Shown piece by piece: positions 1 through 4,856 of a stretch of 8,490 bases of DNA. The translations under genes were made by a program, and so were the position numbers. The stretch is taken from assembly GCA_029778935.1 (NCBI GenBank), contig JAKPBM010000344.1, positions 1-8,490 of the forward strand, read 5' to 3'. Origin of the DNA: Bacillota bacterium. GTDB taxonomy: Bacteria; Bacillota; Clostridia; Oscillospirales; QAMX01. Positions within the stretch are counted from its first letter, which is position 1, and each line of letters opens with the position of its first letter. The notes beneath the pieces are model-generated. The model was not told the DNA's origin. It saw nothing but the letters and a program-made list of their open reading frames with translations, and did not search any database.

Positions 1-1
1 C

Positions 2-745
2 GGCGGCAACACCCGCGTGCGGGCTTCCCACATCGTCACCCAAGCCGGCGAAATGGACGACGCCGGCGGTCTGGACATCGAAGTAGACGGGCCAGGATAC
101 GGCGGTACGCTGTTTGTGGACGTGGAAATCCACCAGTTCCACGCGGAAAGCGGCGACTTTGACGTGCTTATGCCAGACGGCGGCATCGCCCGCTTTTACG
201 ACTGCACCGTCGGCTACCCCGCTATGGACATCGGCGGCGACCAGGTGGGCGAGCTGTCGTTTCACCGCTGCCGGTTTGCCGTCGGCCTCAACCACCGCCC
301 CGGCGTTTCCCCCACGGCCATGCAGTTTTATGTGCCCAACGAAGTGACGTTTAACGACTGTGAATTTGTCGCCACCGTTTCCTTCGCCCCCGTCAACCCG
401 CCTTCCAGCCTGGGGAAACTGGTTGTCTCGCCCGTCAGCAAAATCCAATGGCTGGGGGTAGCGGCCAAAAACCCGGAAAGCCGCATGGTGTTTAACCGCT
501 GCCGGTTTTCGGTGGACGACAGCGTGACCGCCTATCCCGACCATTTTCAGGCGGTGGCGTTTGTCATTGAAAAAGGCTCCGGCAGTTCTTGTCAGCTGAT
601 TTTAAACGACTGCGAAATTTCCAAAGACTACGATATGGGATTTATCGTAAAGTCCCCGGTTTATCTGGAGCTGAACCGCCTGGCCAACAACGCCAAAGAG
701 GGAAATTCCATTCACGAGGGCAGCACGGTTGTCGTAAATCCTTAG
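2..745 (+). CDS. Beta-helix-like repetitive protein, C-terminal part (start outside window)
   Basis: The reading frame is open from the left edge to a TAG at 743-745, so this is the last 247 residues of a longer protein. A GTG at 17 is in frame, but no ribosome binding site precedes it and the frame is open upstream, so I treat the gene as 5'-partial. The visible part carries five copies of a short motif, aromatic or Leu-x-x-Cys-x-hydrophobic (FYDCTV, FHRCRF, FNDCEF, FNRCRF, LNDCEI), with codons starting at 194, 260, 350, 491 and 602. They are 22 to 47 residues apart, and most lie in short beta-prone segments. This pattern is typical of right-handed parallel beta-helix (pectate-lyase-like) proteins, where Cys and Asn stack inside the coil. 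No membrane segment or anchor is visible. Such folds occur in polysaccharide-active enzymes, phage tail spikes and adhesins; I cannot choose among them. Fold assignment is inference. Confidence 0.7.
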   Translation, partial: GGNTRVRASHIVTQAGEMDDAGGLDIEVDGPGYGGTLFVDVEIHQFHAESGDFDVLMPDGGIARFYDCTVGYPAMDIGGDQVGELSFHRCRFAVGLNHRPGVSPTAMQFYVPNEVTFNDCEFVATVSFAPVNPPSSLGKLVVSPVSKIQWLGVAAKNPESRMVFNRCRFSVDDSVTAYPDHFQAVAFVIEKGSGSSCQLILNDCEISKDYDMGFIVKSPVYLELNRLANNAKEGNSIHEGSTVVVNP

Positions 746-866
746 CGCCCCCCATGTAGGCTTTTGTACCATCTGGGTAAGCTATACTCATCCCGGCAAA
801 TTGCTCTTATTCGCCCCCCAGATGCCGTGTTTCATAAAAGTTACATCGTCTCACTTTGATGGATAA

Positions 867-895
867 GCAAACCCGCCCAGAATGGCCGGGTTTGC
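867..895. terminator. GC-rich hairpin, possible terminator
   Basis: A perfect 9-bp inverted repeat, GCAAACCCG (867-875) with CGGGTTTGC (887-895), extends by two inner pairs after one mismatch, leaving the loop AGAAT. The T and A runs sit inside the stem rather than after it, and GGCTTAAA follows. It lies 122 bp after the stop of the beta-helix gene, so it could end that transcript, but the missing T-tract makes this uncertain. Its right arm and following bases (GGGTTTGCGGC) resemble GGGTTCGGGGC at the start of the second repeat unit at about 1133. Confidence 0.5.
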
Positions 896-1132
896 GGCTT
901 AAAGCATGTTTTTAAAGGCATTTTCGGAAGGGTTTCCGGTAGATATAAATCCTCCGCGGCGACAATCCAAACCTACAAGAATGGGGCAGGGGCTGGAAAT
1001 CCCGGTTTACCCGCCCTTACCTAGGGTAACAAACCGCCCCGCCGGCAATGGCAGTGCTGTTCCCCCCCCTAGATAACGGCGGTTCCCCTGCCCTCTCACA
1101 TCCCGCACATATACGGCAAAACCTTTAAACGA
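885..1132. repeat. Tandem diverged hairpin-rich element, unit A
   Basis: First of two diverged copies of a non-coding element. Anchors shared with unit B are GGGTTYG..GGC then TTAArGCATGTTT (GCATGTTT at 904 and 1152), CCTAC or CTACC just before GAATGGGGCAGG (979 and 1229), a GGAAAT/CCGGT segment, and AAACCGCCCCGCC (1031 and 1289). The offset between copies is 248 to 258 bp. Within the unit, GGGCAGGGG (984-992) is perfectly complementary to CCCCTGCCC (1085-1093), which could close a 92-nt loop. No reading frame with a ribosome binding site was found. It may be a structured RNA, a repeat family, or decayed mobile DNA; the boundaries are approximate. Confidence 0.5.
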
Positions 1133-1400
1133 GCGGGTTCGGGGCATTAAGGCATGTTTACTGCCCAGTTTGCTTACAAGGGCGGTTTCTTGCAGAACTT
1201 CCGTCCTCTACGGAGAGAAAAACTACCTGAATGGGGCAGGTTCAGGGGCCGGAAATTCCGGTATTCCTGCCCCCATCCCGCAGGCGGCAAACCGCCCCGC
1301 CTGTGACGGGAGCAAAGGTTCTCGCCCCAAAATGAGGGCTACTCCCCCGTGCCACAAACAGCAGCCCGCTCTATCTGTGACAAAAATCAAACCCAATCCA
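1133..1400. repeat. Tandem diverged hairpin-rich element, unit B
   Basis: Second copy of the element described for unit A. It can form an outer stem GGGGCAGG (1233-1240) with CCTGCCCC (1266-1273). An inner CCGGA/TCCGG hairpin lies inside this, and a separate hairpin GGCGG-CAAA-CCGCC at 1283-1296 follows. The primary sequence differs from unit A, but the order of anchors and hairpin positions is similar, which hints at a conserved RNA fold rather than a protein. A 161-codon frame crosses the unit from a TTG at 1170. It has no ribosome binding site, odd composition, and runs through the terminator at 1607-1634, so I do not call it. The right boundary is uncertain. Confidence 0.5.
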
Positions 1401-1414
1401 ATGCCTATGCAAAT

Positions 1415-1439
1415 AACCCGCCCATTCCGGGCAGTTTTT
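1415..1439 (+). terminator. Degenerate terminator-like hairpin
   Basis: GCCC (1420-1423) pairs with GGGC (1429-1432) over the loop ATTCC, with imperfect pairs outside, and a TTTTT run follows at 1435-1439. It resembles the AACCCGCCC hairpins at 867 and 1607. It could be a weak rho-independent terminator for anything transcribed rightward from the tandem element. Evidence is limited to the short stem and T-run. Confidence 0.35.
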
Positions 1440-1606
1440 CGAACAGTTACGTTTTCTGCCGGCCATTTGCCCTCTGCAGCCTATTGTGACGGTGTACACT
1501 CCCTGCTGCCAGTGTCAAGCTTACACGGTACACTTTCTCTTGCCGACTGCATCGCGGAAACGGGCTGTTCTTTGCGAAAATGCGTGAACCTGTTGGCAAA
1601 TACAGC

Positions 1607-1634
1607 AAAAACCCGCCCAAAGGGGCGGGTTTTT
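1607..1634 (-). terminator. Strong bidirectional rho-independent terminator
   Basis: A perfect 12-bp stem pairs AAAAACCCGCCC (1607-1618) with GGGCGGGTTTTT (1623-1634) around the loop AAAG. On either strand it gives a GC stem ending in five T residues. It begins 17 bp after the stop codon of the minus-strand CAP-domain gene and is almost certainly that gene's terminator. It would also stop any rightward transcript from the upstream intergenic region. Confidence 0.9.
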
Positions 1635-1651
1635 ACATTGCTTCCGAGATT

Positions 1652-2620
1652 TTAGCCGATGAACATCTGAGTCCAGTAGTTGCCGTCCGCCACGTAGCCG
1701 ACGCCGATGGTCGTAAACGACGCATTCAGGATGTTGGCGCGGTGGCCGGGGGAGTTCATCCAGCCTTCCACAACGGCTTCCGGCGTCCGGTAGCCTTTGG
1801 CGATGTTTTCGCCGGCGGTGCGGTAGGAAATACCGAAGGCCTTCATCATGTCAAAGGGAGAACCGTATGTGGGGCTCTGATGGGCAAAGTAGTTGTTCTT
1901 CCGCATGTCTTCCGATTTGGCGCGGGCCACATCGGAGAGCTTGCTGGAAAGAGTCAGCGGCCGCAGACCGTTTGCCGCCCGTTCCTTGTTGACCAGCGCT
2001 ACGACCTGCTCTTCATAGGAAAGATTGGTCGGAGGCGTGGTGGTGTTGCCGGGCTGCTTAGTGGTCTCTTTCGGTGCGGTTGTAGTCGTCGACGGGGCCT
2101 TTGTCGACGGCGCCTTGGTGGCGGGTTGGGTCGTCGACGGCGCCTTCGTGGTCGGCGCTGCGGTCGACGGTGCAGACGGTGTGGTTACCGGTGCCGACGG
2201 GGTGGCACCCTTGTTGCCGCTCTGAATTCTATCCAGCAGATTCTTCAACAGGTTGGTGGAGGGGCAGTACCCCTGGGATTTGGCCTGGCTCTGAATCTGC
2301 TCCAGAATCGACTGAACCGAGTCGCAGGAGTTGGTGACAACGATCTTGCCGTTGTTGTATGCAATCGGCTGTGTTGCCGTCGCCTTGGGGACGGAAGTCG
2401 CGGCGTTGGTGTTGCCGGTCTTCGCCGTTGCGGGTGCGGACGGATTGGTTTTGGTCGTGTTGGCGTTGGGATTGCTGATCACCTGGTTCCAGTCGCCAAA
2501 CAGACTATTGATAAAGCCGCTTTTCATGCTCAACGGCTGGCAGGCGGGAGAGACAGCAAATATCTGAGCGCCGCCAAACAGCGCAAGCGTCAAAGCAATT
2601 GCAATCAGACGTTTTTTCAT
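1652..2620 (-). CDS. Secreted CAP/SCP-domain protein (YkwD-like) with low-complexity linker
   Basis: A 322-residue secreted protein. The start chosen is the ATG at 2620, which has GGAGG at 2630-2634 nine bases upstream and opens directly into a signal peptide (MKKR, then a hydrophobic run to about residue 22). An earlier in-frame TTG at 2671 falls inside the promoter -35 box and is rejected. Residues about 50-90 are Asn/Thr/Ala-rich. Residues about 95-135 contain two Cys (99, 119) and helical sequence. Residues 139-198 are a Thr/Pro/Ser/Ala linker with APST repeats. The CAP domain (about 200-322) has the expected FAHQSP (His247), GENIA (Glu271) and GWMNSPGHRANIL (His293) motifs and ends in WTQMFIG. 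Bacterial CAP proteins of this type are extracytoplasmic, and some belong to spore coats or the cell wall; their biochemical activity is mostly unsettled. No sortase motif or clear lipobox is visible around Cys27. It is monocistronic, with two promoters upstream and a strong terminator downstream. Confidence 0.93.
   Translation of the reverse strand: MKKRLIAIALTLALFGGAQIFAVSPACQPLSMKSGFINSLFGDWNQVISNPNANTTKTNPSAPATAKTGNTNAATSVPKATATQPIAYNNGKIVVTNSCDSVQSILEQIQSQAKSQGYCPSTNLLKNLLDRIQSGNKGATPSAPVTTPSAPSTAAPTTKAPSTTQPATKAPSTKAPSTTTTAPKETTKQPGNTTTPPTNLSYEEQVVALVNKERAANGLRPLTLSSKLSDVARAKSEDMRKNNYFAHQSPTYGSPFDMMKAFGISYRTAGENIAKGYRTPEAVVEGWMNSPGHRANILNASFTTIGVGYVADGNYWTQMFIG
2088..2170. repeat. 15-nt-period repeat in the CAP protein linker
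   Basis: GTCGACGG occurs at 2088, 2103, 2133 and 2163, always a multiple of 15 nt apart, with related GGCGCC or GGGGCC sequence after most copies. The repeat encodes the five-residue APST-type units of the linker. Its in-frame period means that gain or loss of units would change linker length without breaking the frame. Confidence 0.75.
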
Positions 2621-2642
2621 TTTCTCAAACCTCCATGTCTGT

Positions 2643-2671
2643 ATTGTAACTGTTTTGTTACCAAGTTTCAA
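2643..2671 (-). promoter_or_regulatory. Proximal sigma-A promoter of the CAP gene
   Basis: On the minus strand TTGAAA (2666-2671) and TACAAT (2643-2648) are separated by exactly 17 bp. The spacer holds the inverted repeat GTAAC-N6-GTTAC, which overlaps the -10 and could be an operator. Transcription would start near 2636, only about 16 nt before the ATG and almost at the ribosome binding site, so the leader would be very short. The same block is repeated 144 bp upstream. Confidence 0.75.
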
Positions 2672-2786
2672 GCGGTAAATTGTTCTATATGGGAAAAGAT
2701 TATTTCAATATAATTCATTTTCGCAGCCTTCTGCGTTTACCAGGGTTTTTGCTTCCCGTTACCGCTTTCGTAACTGTTACGTTCTT

Positions 2787-2815
2787 ATTGTAACCGTTTT
2801 GTTACCATTTTGCAA
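2787..2815 (-). promoter_or_regulatory. Distal sigma-A promoter of the CAP gene (duplicate)
   Basis: On the minus strand TTGCAA (2810-2815) and TACAAT (2787-2792) are again exactly 17 bp apart with the same embedded GTAAC-N6-GTTAC. This block and the proximal one match at 34 of 39 positions (2643-2681 against 2787-2825). Just downstream on the minus strand is a tighter palindrome GTAAC-A-GTTAC (2770-2780 on the plus strand) and a further GGTAAC. A transcript from here would carry a leader of about 160 nt to the ATG at 2620. Confidence 0.7.
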
Positions 2816-3080
2816 GAGGTAAATTCTGGTGGTTCCGCAAGCGCGTCCGGCCGTTACCCTCGGTCGGCTCTTGCCGTCCAATATACCCCCGCCCGGGCGG
2901 TTGCCAACAGTTTCGCATGTCCCGCGCAACTTCCTGACCAGGGCCGGCGCGGAAGGCAGCTAGTTTTTCATTCAAAGCCTGGCACCGTTTAAGCATATCT
3001 CCATTCGTTTCCGCCCGCCTGCGGATAACGTACGCAACTGTCCACCCTGGTGCATCCTGTTGCTTTTTGGCGAATACCAT
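2802..3080 (-). CDS. Doubtful small ORF of unknown function
   Basis: A 92-codon minus-strand frame starts at an ATG with a weak AAGG four bases upstream. I do not recognise it. The first half (residues about 8-45, charged and helix-prone) looks protein-like; the second half is rich in Gly, Arg, Asn and Pro and looks like translated non-coding DNA. It ends inside the distal promoter of the CAP gene, its stop lying in the GGTAAC motif. A weak possible promoter (TTGCCG at 3154-3159, TTATAT at 3132-3137, 16-bp spacer) lies upstream. It may be a real small gene, a decayed remnant, or chance. Confidence 0.18.
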   Translation of the reverse strand: MVFAKKQQDAPGWTVAYVIRRRAETNGDMLKRCQALNEKLAAFRAGPGQEVARDMRNCWQPPGRGYIGRQEPTEGNGRTRLRNHQNLPLAKW

Positions 3081-3560
3081 CTTGCCTTTTTAACGCACAC
3101 ACCAAGGCCTTCATCGCGCAGGCCGGTCGCCATATAACGCTGCAGCCTCAAACCGGCAACCTTCTAATAAGCGTAAACTGCACAACGTAGGACGCCCGCT
3201 TTCCGTTTAGCGCATGCAACATACCGCAGACGCGCGACGCCTGCCTTCCGGCGGCGCACACCCCCGCCCTTTTCCGCGAAAACGGCGTCTCCGCTTTTGC
3301 CAGATTTCGCCGTTCTTCCCCTCATTTTCTGCCTCATATTGCTTAAAAACTGGACCGCCGCGCCCCTTTCCCGCAATTGCAAAAAGCTGCCTTTCCTGCA
3401 AAAGTTAGCATTCTCTAACTTTTTCGCAAATAAGCGCAAAACAGCACATTTGTTGCGCACGCAAAAGTTTTTTCGGCGAAATCTACAAGATACGCAACCA
3501 AAGGGCCAAAATAAATAGCATATTCGGGGAAATTTACATATAAAACAGATGACGGTATTC
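3081..3560. other. Non-coding region upstream of the hydrogenase promoter
   Basis: No reading frame here on either strand has a ribosome binding site with protein-like sequence. The left part (to about 3300) is GC-rich; the right part (from about 3370) becomes AT-rich and repetitive. GCAAA(A) recurs at 3379, 3398, 3426, 3436 and 3461. A short palindrome TTGCG-CA-CGCAA lies at 3453-3464. CGGGGAAATTTACATATAA at 3525-3543 is echoed by CGGGAATTTATGATATAA at 3570-3587, which contains the -10 of the hydrogenase promoter. I see no match to the Rex-type TTGTTAA-N4-TTAACAA or TTGTGAA-N6-TTCACAA operator. Confidence 0.5.
3400..3423. promoter_or_regulatory. Inverted repeat, possible operator or weak terminator
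   Basis: AAAAGTTAG (3400-3408) and CTAACTTTT (3415-3423) form a perfect 9-bp inverted repeat with a 6-bp spacer, followed by one more T. The stem is AT-rich, so an operator for a dimeric regulator seems as likely as a terminator. It lies about 140 bp upstream of the hydrogenase -35 box. Confidence 0.4.
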
Positions 3561-3588
3561 TTGCAATTTCGGGAATTTATGATATAAT
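3561..3588 (+). promoter_or_regulatory. Promoter of the hydrogenase operon (extended -10)
   Basis: TTGCAA (3561-3566) and a perfect TATAAT (3583-3588) are separated by 16 bp, and TGA directly before the -10 gives the extended TGn motif. Transcription would start near 3595, giving a leader of about 190 nt before the first gene. It is the best promoter-like sequence in the window and the only strong one I find ahead of the operon. Confidence 0.8.
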
Positions 3589-3606
3589 AATTGACAGAAA
3601 AGCTGG

Positions 3607-3647
3607 GCCCTCCGAAAGGTTTTGCACAAAGCAAGGGTTCGGAGGGC
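3607..3647 (+). promoter_or_regulatory. Leader hairpin 1 of the hydrogenase operon
   Basis: GCCCTCCGAA (3607-3616) pairs perfectly with TTCGGAGGGC (3638-3647) across a 21-nt loop. The loop can form an inner TTGC (3622-3625)/GCAA (3631-3634) hairpin. It lies about 12 nt after the predicted transcription start. A CTTTG follows it, with no true T-tract. I do not recognise a known riboswitch class. It may protect the 5' end, or work with hairpin 2 as an attenuator. Confidence 0.6.
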
Positions 3648-3658
3648 TTTGTCACGCC

Positions 3659-3689
3659 GGCCGAGCCGGTTTCGACCGGTTCGGCCTTT
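3659..3689 (+). terminator. Leader hairpin 2: attenuator-like terminator with TTCG loop
   Basis: GGCCGAGCCGGT (3659-3670) pairs with ACCGGTTCGGCC (3675-3686) over the tetraloop TTCG; the only flaw in the 12-bp stem is one G-T (G-U) pair. TTTCGTTGT follows. The very stable stem next to a modest T-run, about 100 nt before the first start codon, looks like a rho-independent terminator within the leader. It would yield a short RNA (about 3595-3690) unless readthrough occurs. No leader peptide with a clear ribosome binding site was seen. Confidence 0.55.
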
Positions 3690-3786
3690 CGTTGTGGATT
3701 GTTGCAAAAGAAGCAAACCAAGTAGTGTTGCGGCAGTTTGACGGAGACTTCTGTCCGCCGCTTCTTATATGAAAGGGAGGAAGACA

Positions 3787-4287
3787 ATGAGCAGTCAAAC
3801 CACCGCCGCTGTATTCACCGGAACGGCGGAGCAGAAAGAGGCACTCATGGCCTTGATCGACGAACACCGGGGACAGCCCGGCGCATTGATGCCTGTTCTC
3901 CAGAAGGCCCAGGATATCTACGGCTATTTGCCTATCGAGGTGCAAAACGCTATCGCCGAAGGTCTTGGCATTTCTCTGGCAGAAGTGTACGGCGTCGTTA
4001 CTTTTTATGCCCAGTTCTCGCTGAATCCCAAGGGCAAATACGTAATCGGTGTTTGCATGGGAACCGCCTGCTACGTCAAGAACGCGCAGGCCGTTTTGGA
4101 CCGCTGCAAGAAAGAACTCAACATCGAAGTCGGCGAATGTACACCCGACGGTCTCTTCTCCATCCAGGACACGCGCTGCCTCGGCTGCTGCGGTCTGGCC
4201 CCCGTTATGATGATCAACGACGACGTGTACGGCCGGCTTGTGCCCGATGATATTCCCGGCATCCTGGCCAAGTATCAGCAGCAGTAA
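3787..4287 (+). CDS. hydC: NAD-dependent [FeFe]-hydrogenase, NuoE/HydC-type [2Fe-2S] subunit
   Basis: A 166-residue member of the NuoE (24-kDa) family. The start is the ATG at 3787, with AGGGAGG at 3774-3780 six bases upstream. An in-frame ATG at 3769 would put that ribosome binding site inside the gene, so it is rejected. The N-terminal half is the usual helical region (LIDEHRGQPGALMPVLQKAQ, then YGYLP and VYGVVTFYAQF). The C-terminal half is the thioredoxin-fold ferredoxin, with the [2Fe-2S] ligands in family spacing: Cys90-x4-Cys95 and Cys131-x3-Cys135. Cys134 is an extra adjacent cysteine. By family, this subunit sits beside the flavin subunit in NADH dehydrogenases and trimeric hydrogenases; in the latter its cluster may serve bifurcation rather than the main relay. 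It is the first gene of the operon and ends 6 bp before the next start. Confidence 0.95.
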   Translation: MSSQTTAAVFTGTAEQKEALMALIDEHRGQPGALMPVLQKAQDIYGYLPIEVQNAIAEGLGISLAEVYGVVTFYAQFSLNPKGKYVIGVCMGTACYVKNAQAVLDRCKKELNIEVGECTPDGLFSIQDTRCLGCCGLAPVMMINDDVYGRLVPDDIPGILAKYQQQ

Positions 4288-4293
4288 GCCAAC

Positions 4294-4851
4294 ATGCACG
4301 AGCTGAGCCTGTCGCTTTTGGATTTGGGCGAAAACTCCTTTTACGCCGAAGCGACCACCGTATGGATTACCGTGGCGGAAGATGTACGCCGCAACCGGCT
4401 TACGATTACGCTGCGGGACGACGGAAAAGGCATGCCCCCCTACGTTCTGGCAAACGCCTTTAGCGAAGGGTTTACCACCAGGCCCAACGAAAGCTGCGGC
4501 ATGGGACTCTATCTGTTTTCCCAGACCGTTCAAAGCTGCGGCGGCAGAGTGATCCTCTCCTGCGGCACGAGCGGTACCACGCTGCAGGCAATTTTGCCGC
4601 TTTATGCGCCATTGCCGCCCATCGGCAACTTGGAAAGCTCCCTGGCCCTTCTTTCCGAGCGGGGACTACACGTTTGCTACCGCCACATCTGCGGCGAAAA
4701 CAGCCTTTCCCTGACGCTTCAGAAGCACAGGGAACGCCTGGCGGACGCTTTAAAGCAAACGGAAGGCCTGAATAAAAAAATCGCGGCGCTCGGCTCCGCC
4801 CTTTTCACGACAGATGTTCGGAATACGCATGGAAGCACAAGGAAGGAATGA
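4294..4851 (+). CDS. Stand-alone GHKL-family ATPase (histidine-kinase-like ATP-binding domain)
   Basis: A 185-residue protein that opens directly with a GHKL ATP-binding fold. The N-box is LLDLGENSFYAEA (Asn14), the G1 box is DDGKGM (residues 42-47), and the G2 box is GMGLYLF (69-75). There is no sensor region, no dimerisation domain with a phosphorylatable His, and no membrane segment, so it is not a complete sensor kinase. Residues about 105-185 form a C-terminal extension that I do not recognise. There is no good ribosome binding site before the ATG, only 6 bp after the preceding stop, so translation is probably coupled to the NuoE-like gene. Its last bases (ATGA) overlap an ATG of the next gene. 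Genes of this kind recur beside NuoE-type genes in hydrogenase operons of Clostridia and acetogens (recollection, not checked). Its role is unproven; regulatory or assembly functions are both possible. Confidence 0.88.
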   Translation: MHELSLSLLDLGENSFYAEATTVWITVAEDVRRNRLTITLRDDGKGMPPYVLANAFSEGFTTRPNESCGMGLYLFSQTVQSCGGRVILSCGTSGTTLQAILPLYAPLPPIGNLESSLALLSERGLHVCYRHICGENSLSLTLQKHRERLADALKQTEGLNKKIAALGSALFTTDVRNTHGSTRKE

Positions 4852-4856
4852 ATGGA

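Noticed and set aside
770..824. 8-bp inverted repeat CATCTGGG/CCCAGATG after the beta-helix gene
   Set aside because: The 39-nt loop and lack of a T-tract make it a poor terminator, and an 8-bp match at this distance can arise by chance.
1170..1655. Plus-strand frame of 161 codons across the tandem element
   Set aside because: It has a TTG start without a ribosome binding site and an unusual Pro/Ala/Cys-rich sequence with no recognisable domain, and it runs through a strong terminator into the CAP gene's 3' end.
2621..2671. N-terminal extension of the CAP protein from a TTG at 2671
   Set aside because: The TTG is part of the -35 box, and the extension would place 17 residues before a classic signal peptide; the ATG at 2620 has a good GGAGG.
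1580..2713. Plus-strand frame of 377 codons opposite the CAP gene
   Set aside because: It is an antisense shadow of a clear signal-peptide plus CAP-domain gene; its Arg/Gly/Cys-rich repeats are the complement of the Thr/Pro/Ser linker codons.
3769..3786. Earlier in-frame ATG for the NuoE-like gene
   Set aside because: The strong AGGGAGG at 3774-3780 would be inside the coding region; the ATG at 3787 has ideal spacing from it.
3164..3787. Minus-strand frames across the hydrogenase leader and upstream region (also 3652-4533)
   Set aside because: They run antisense to the promoter, leader hairpins and the NuoE-like gene, lack ribosome binding sites, and have no domain-like sequence.
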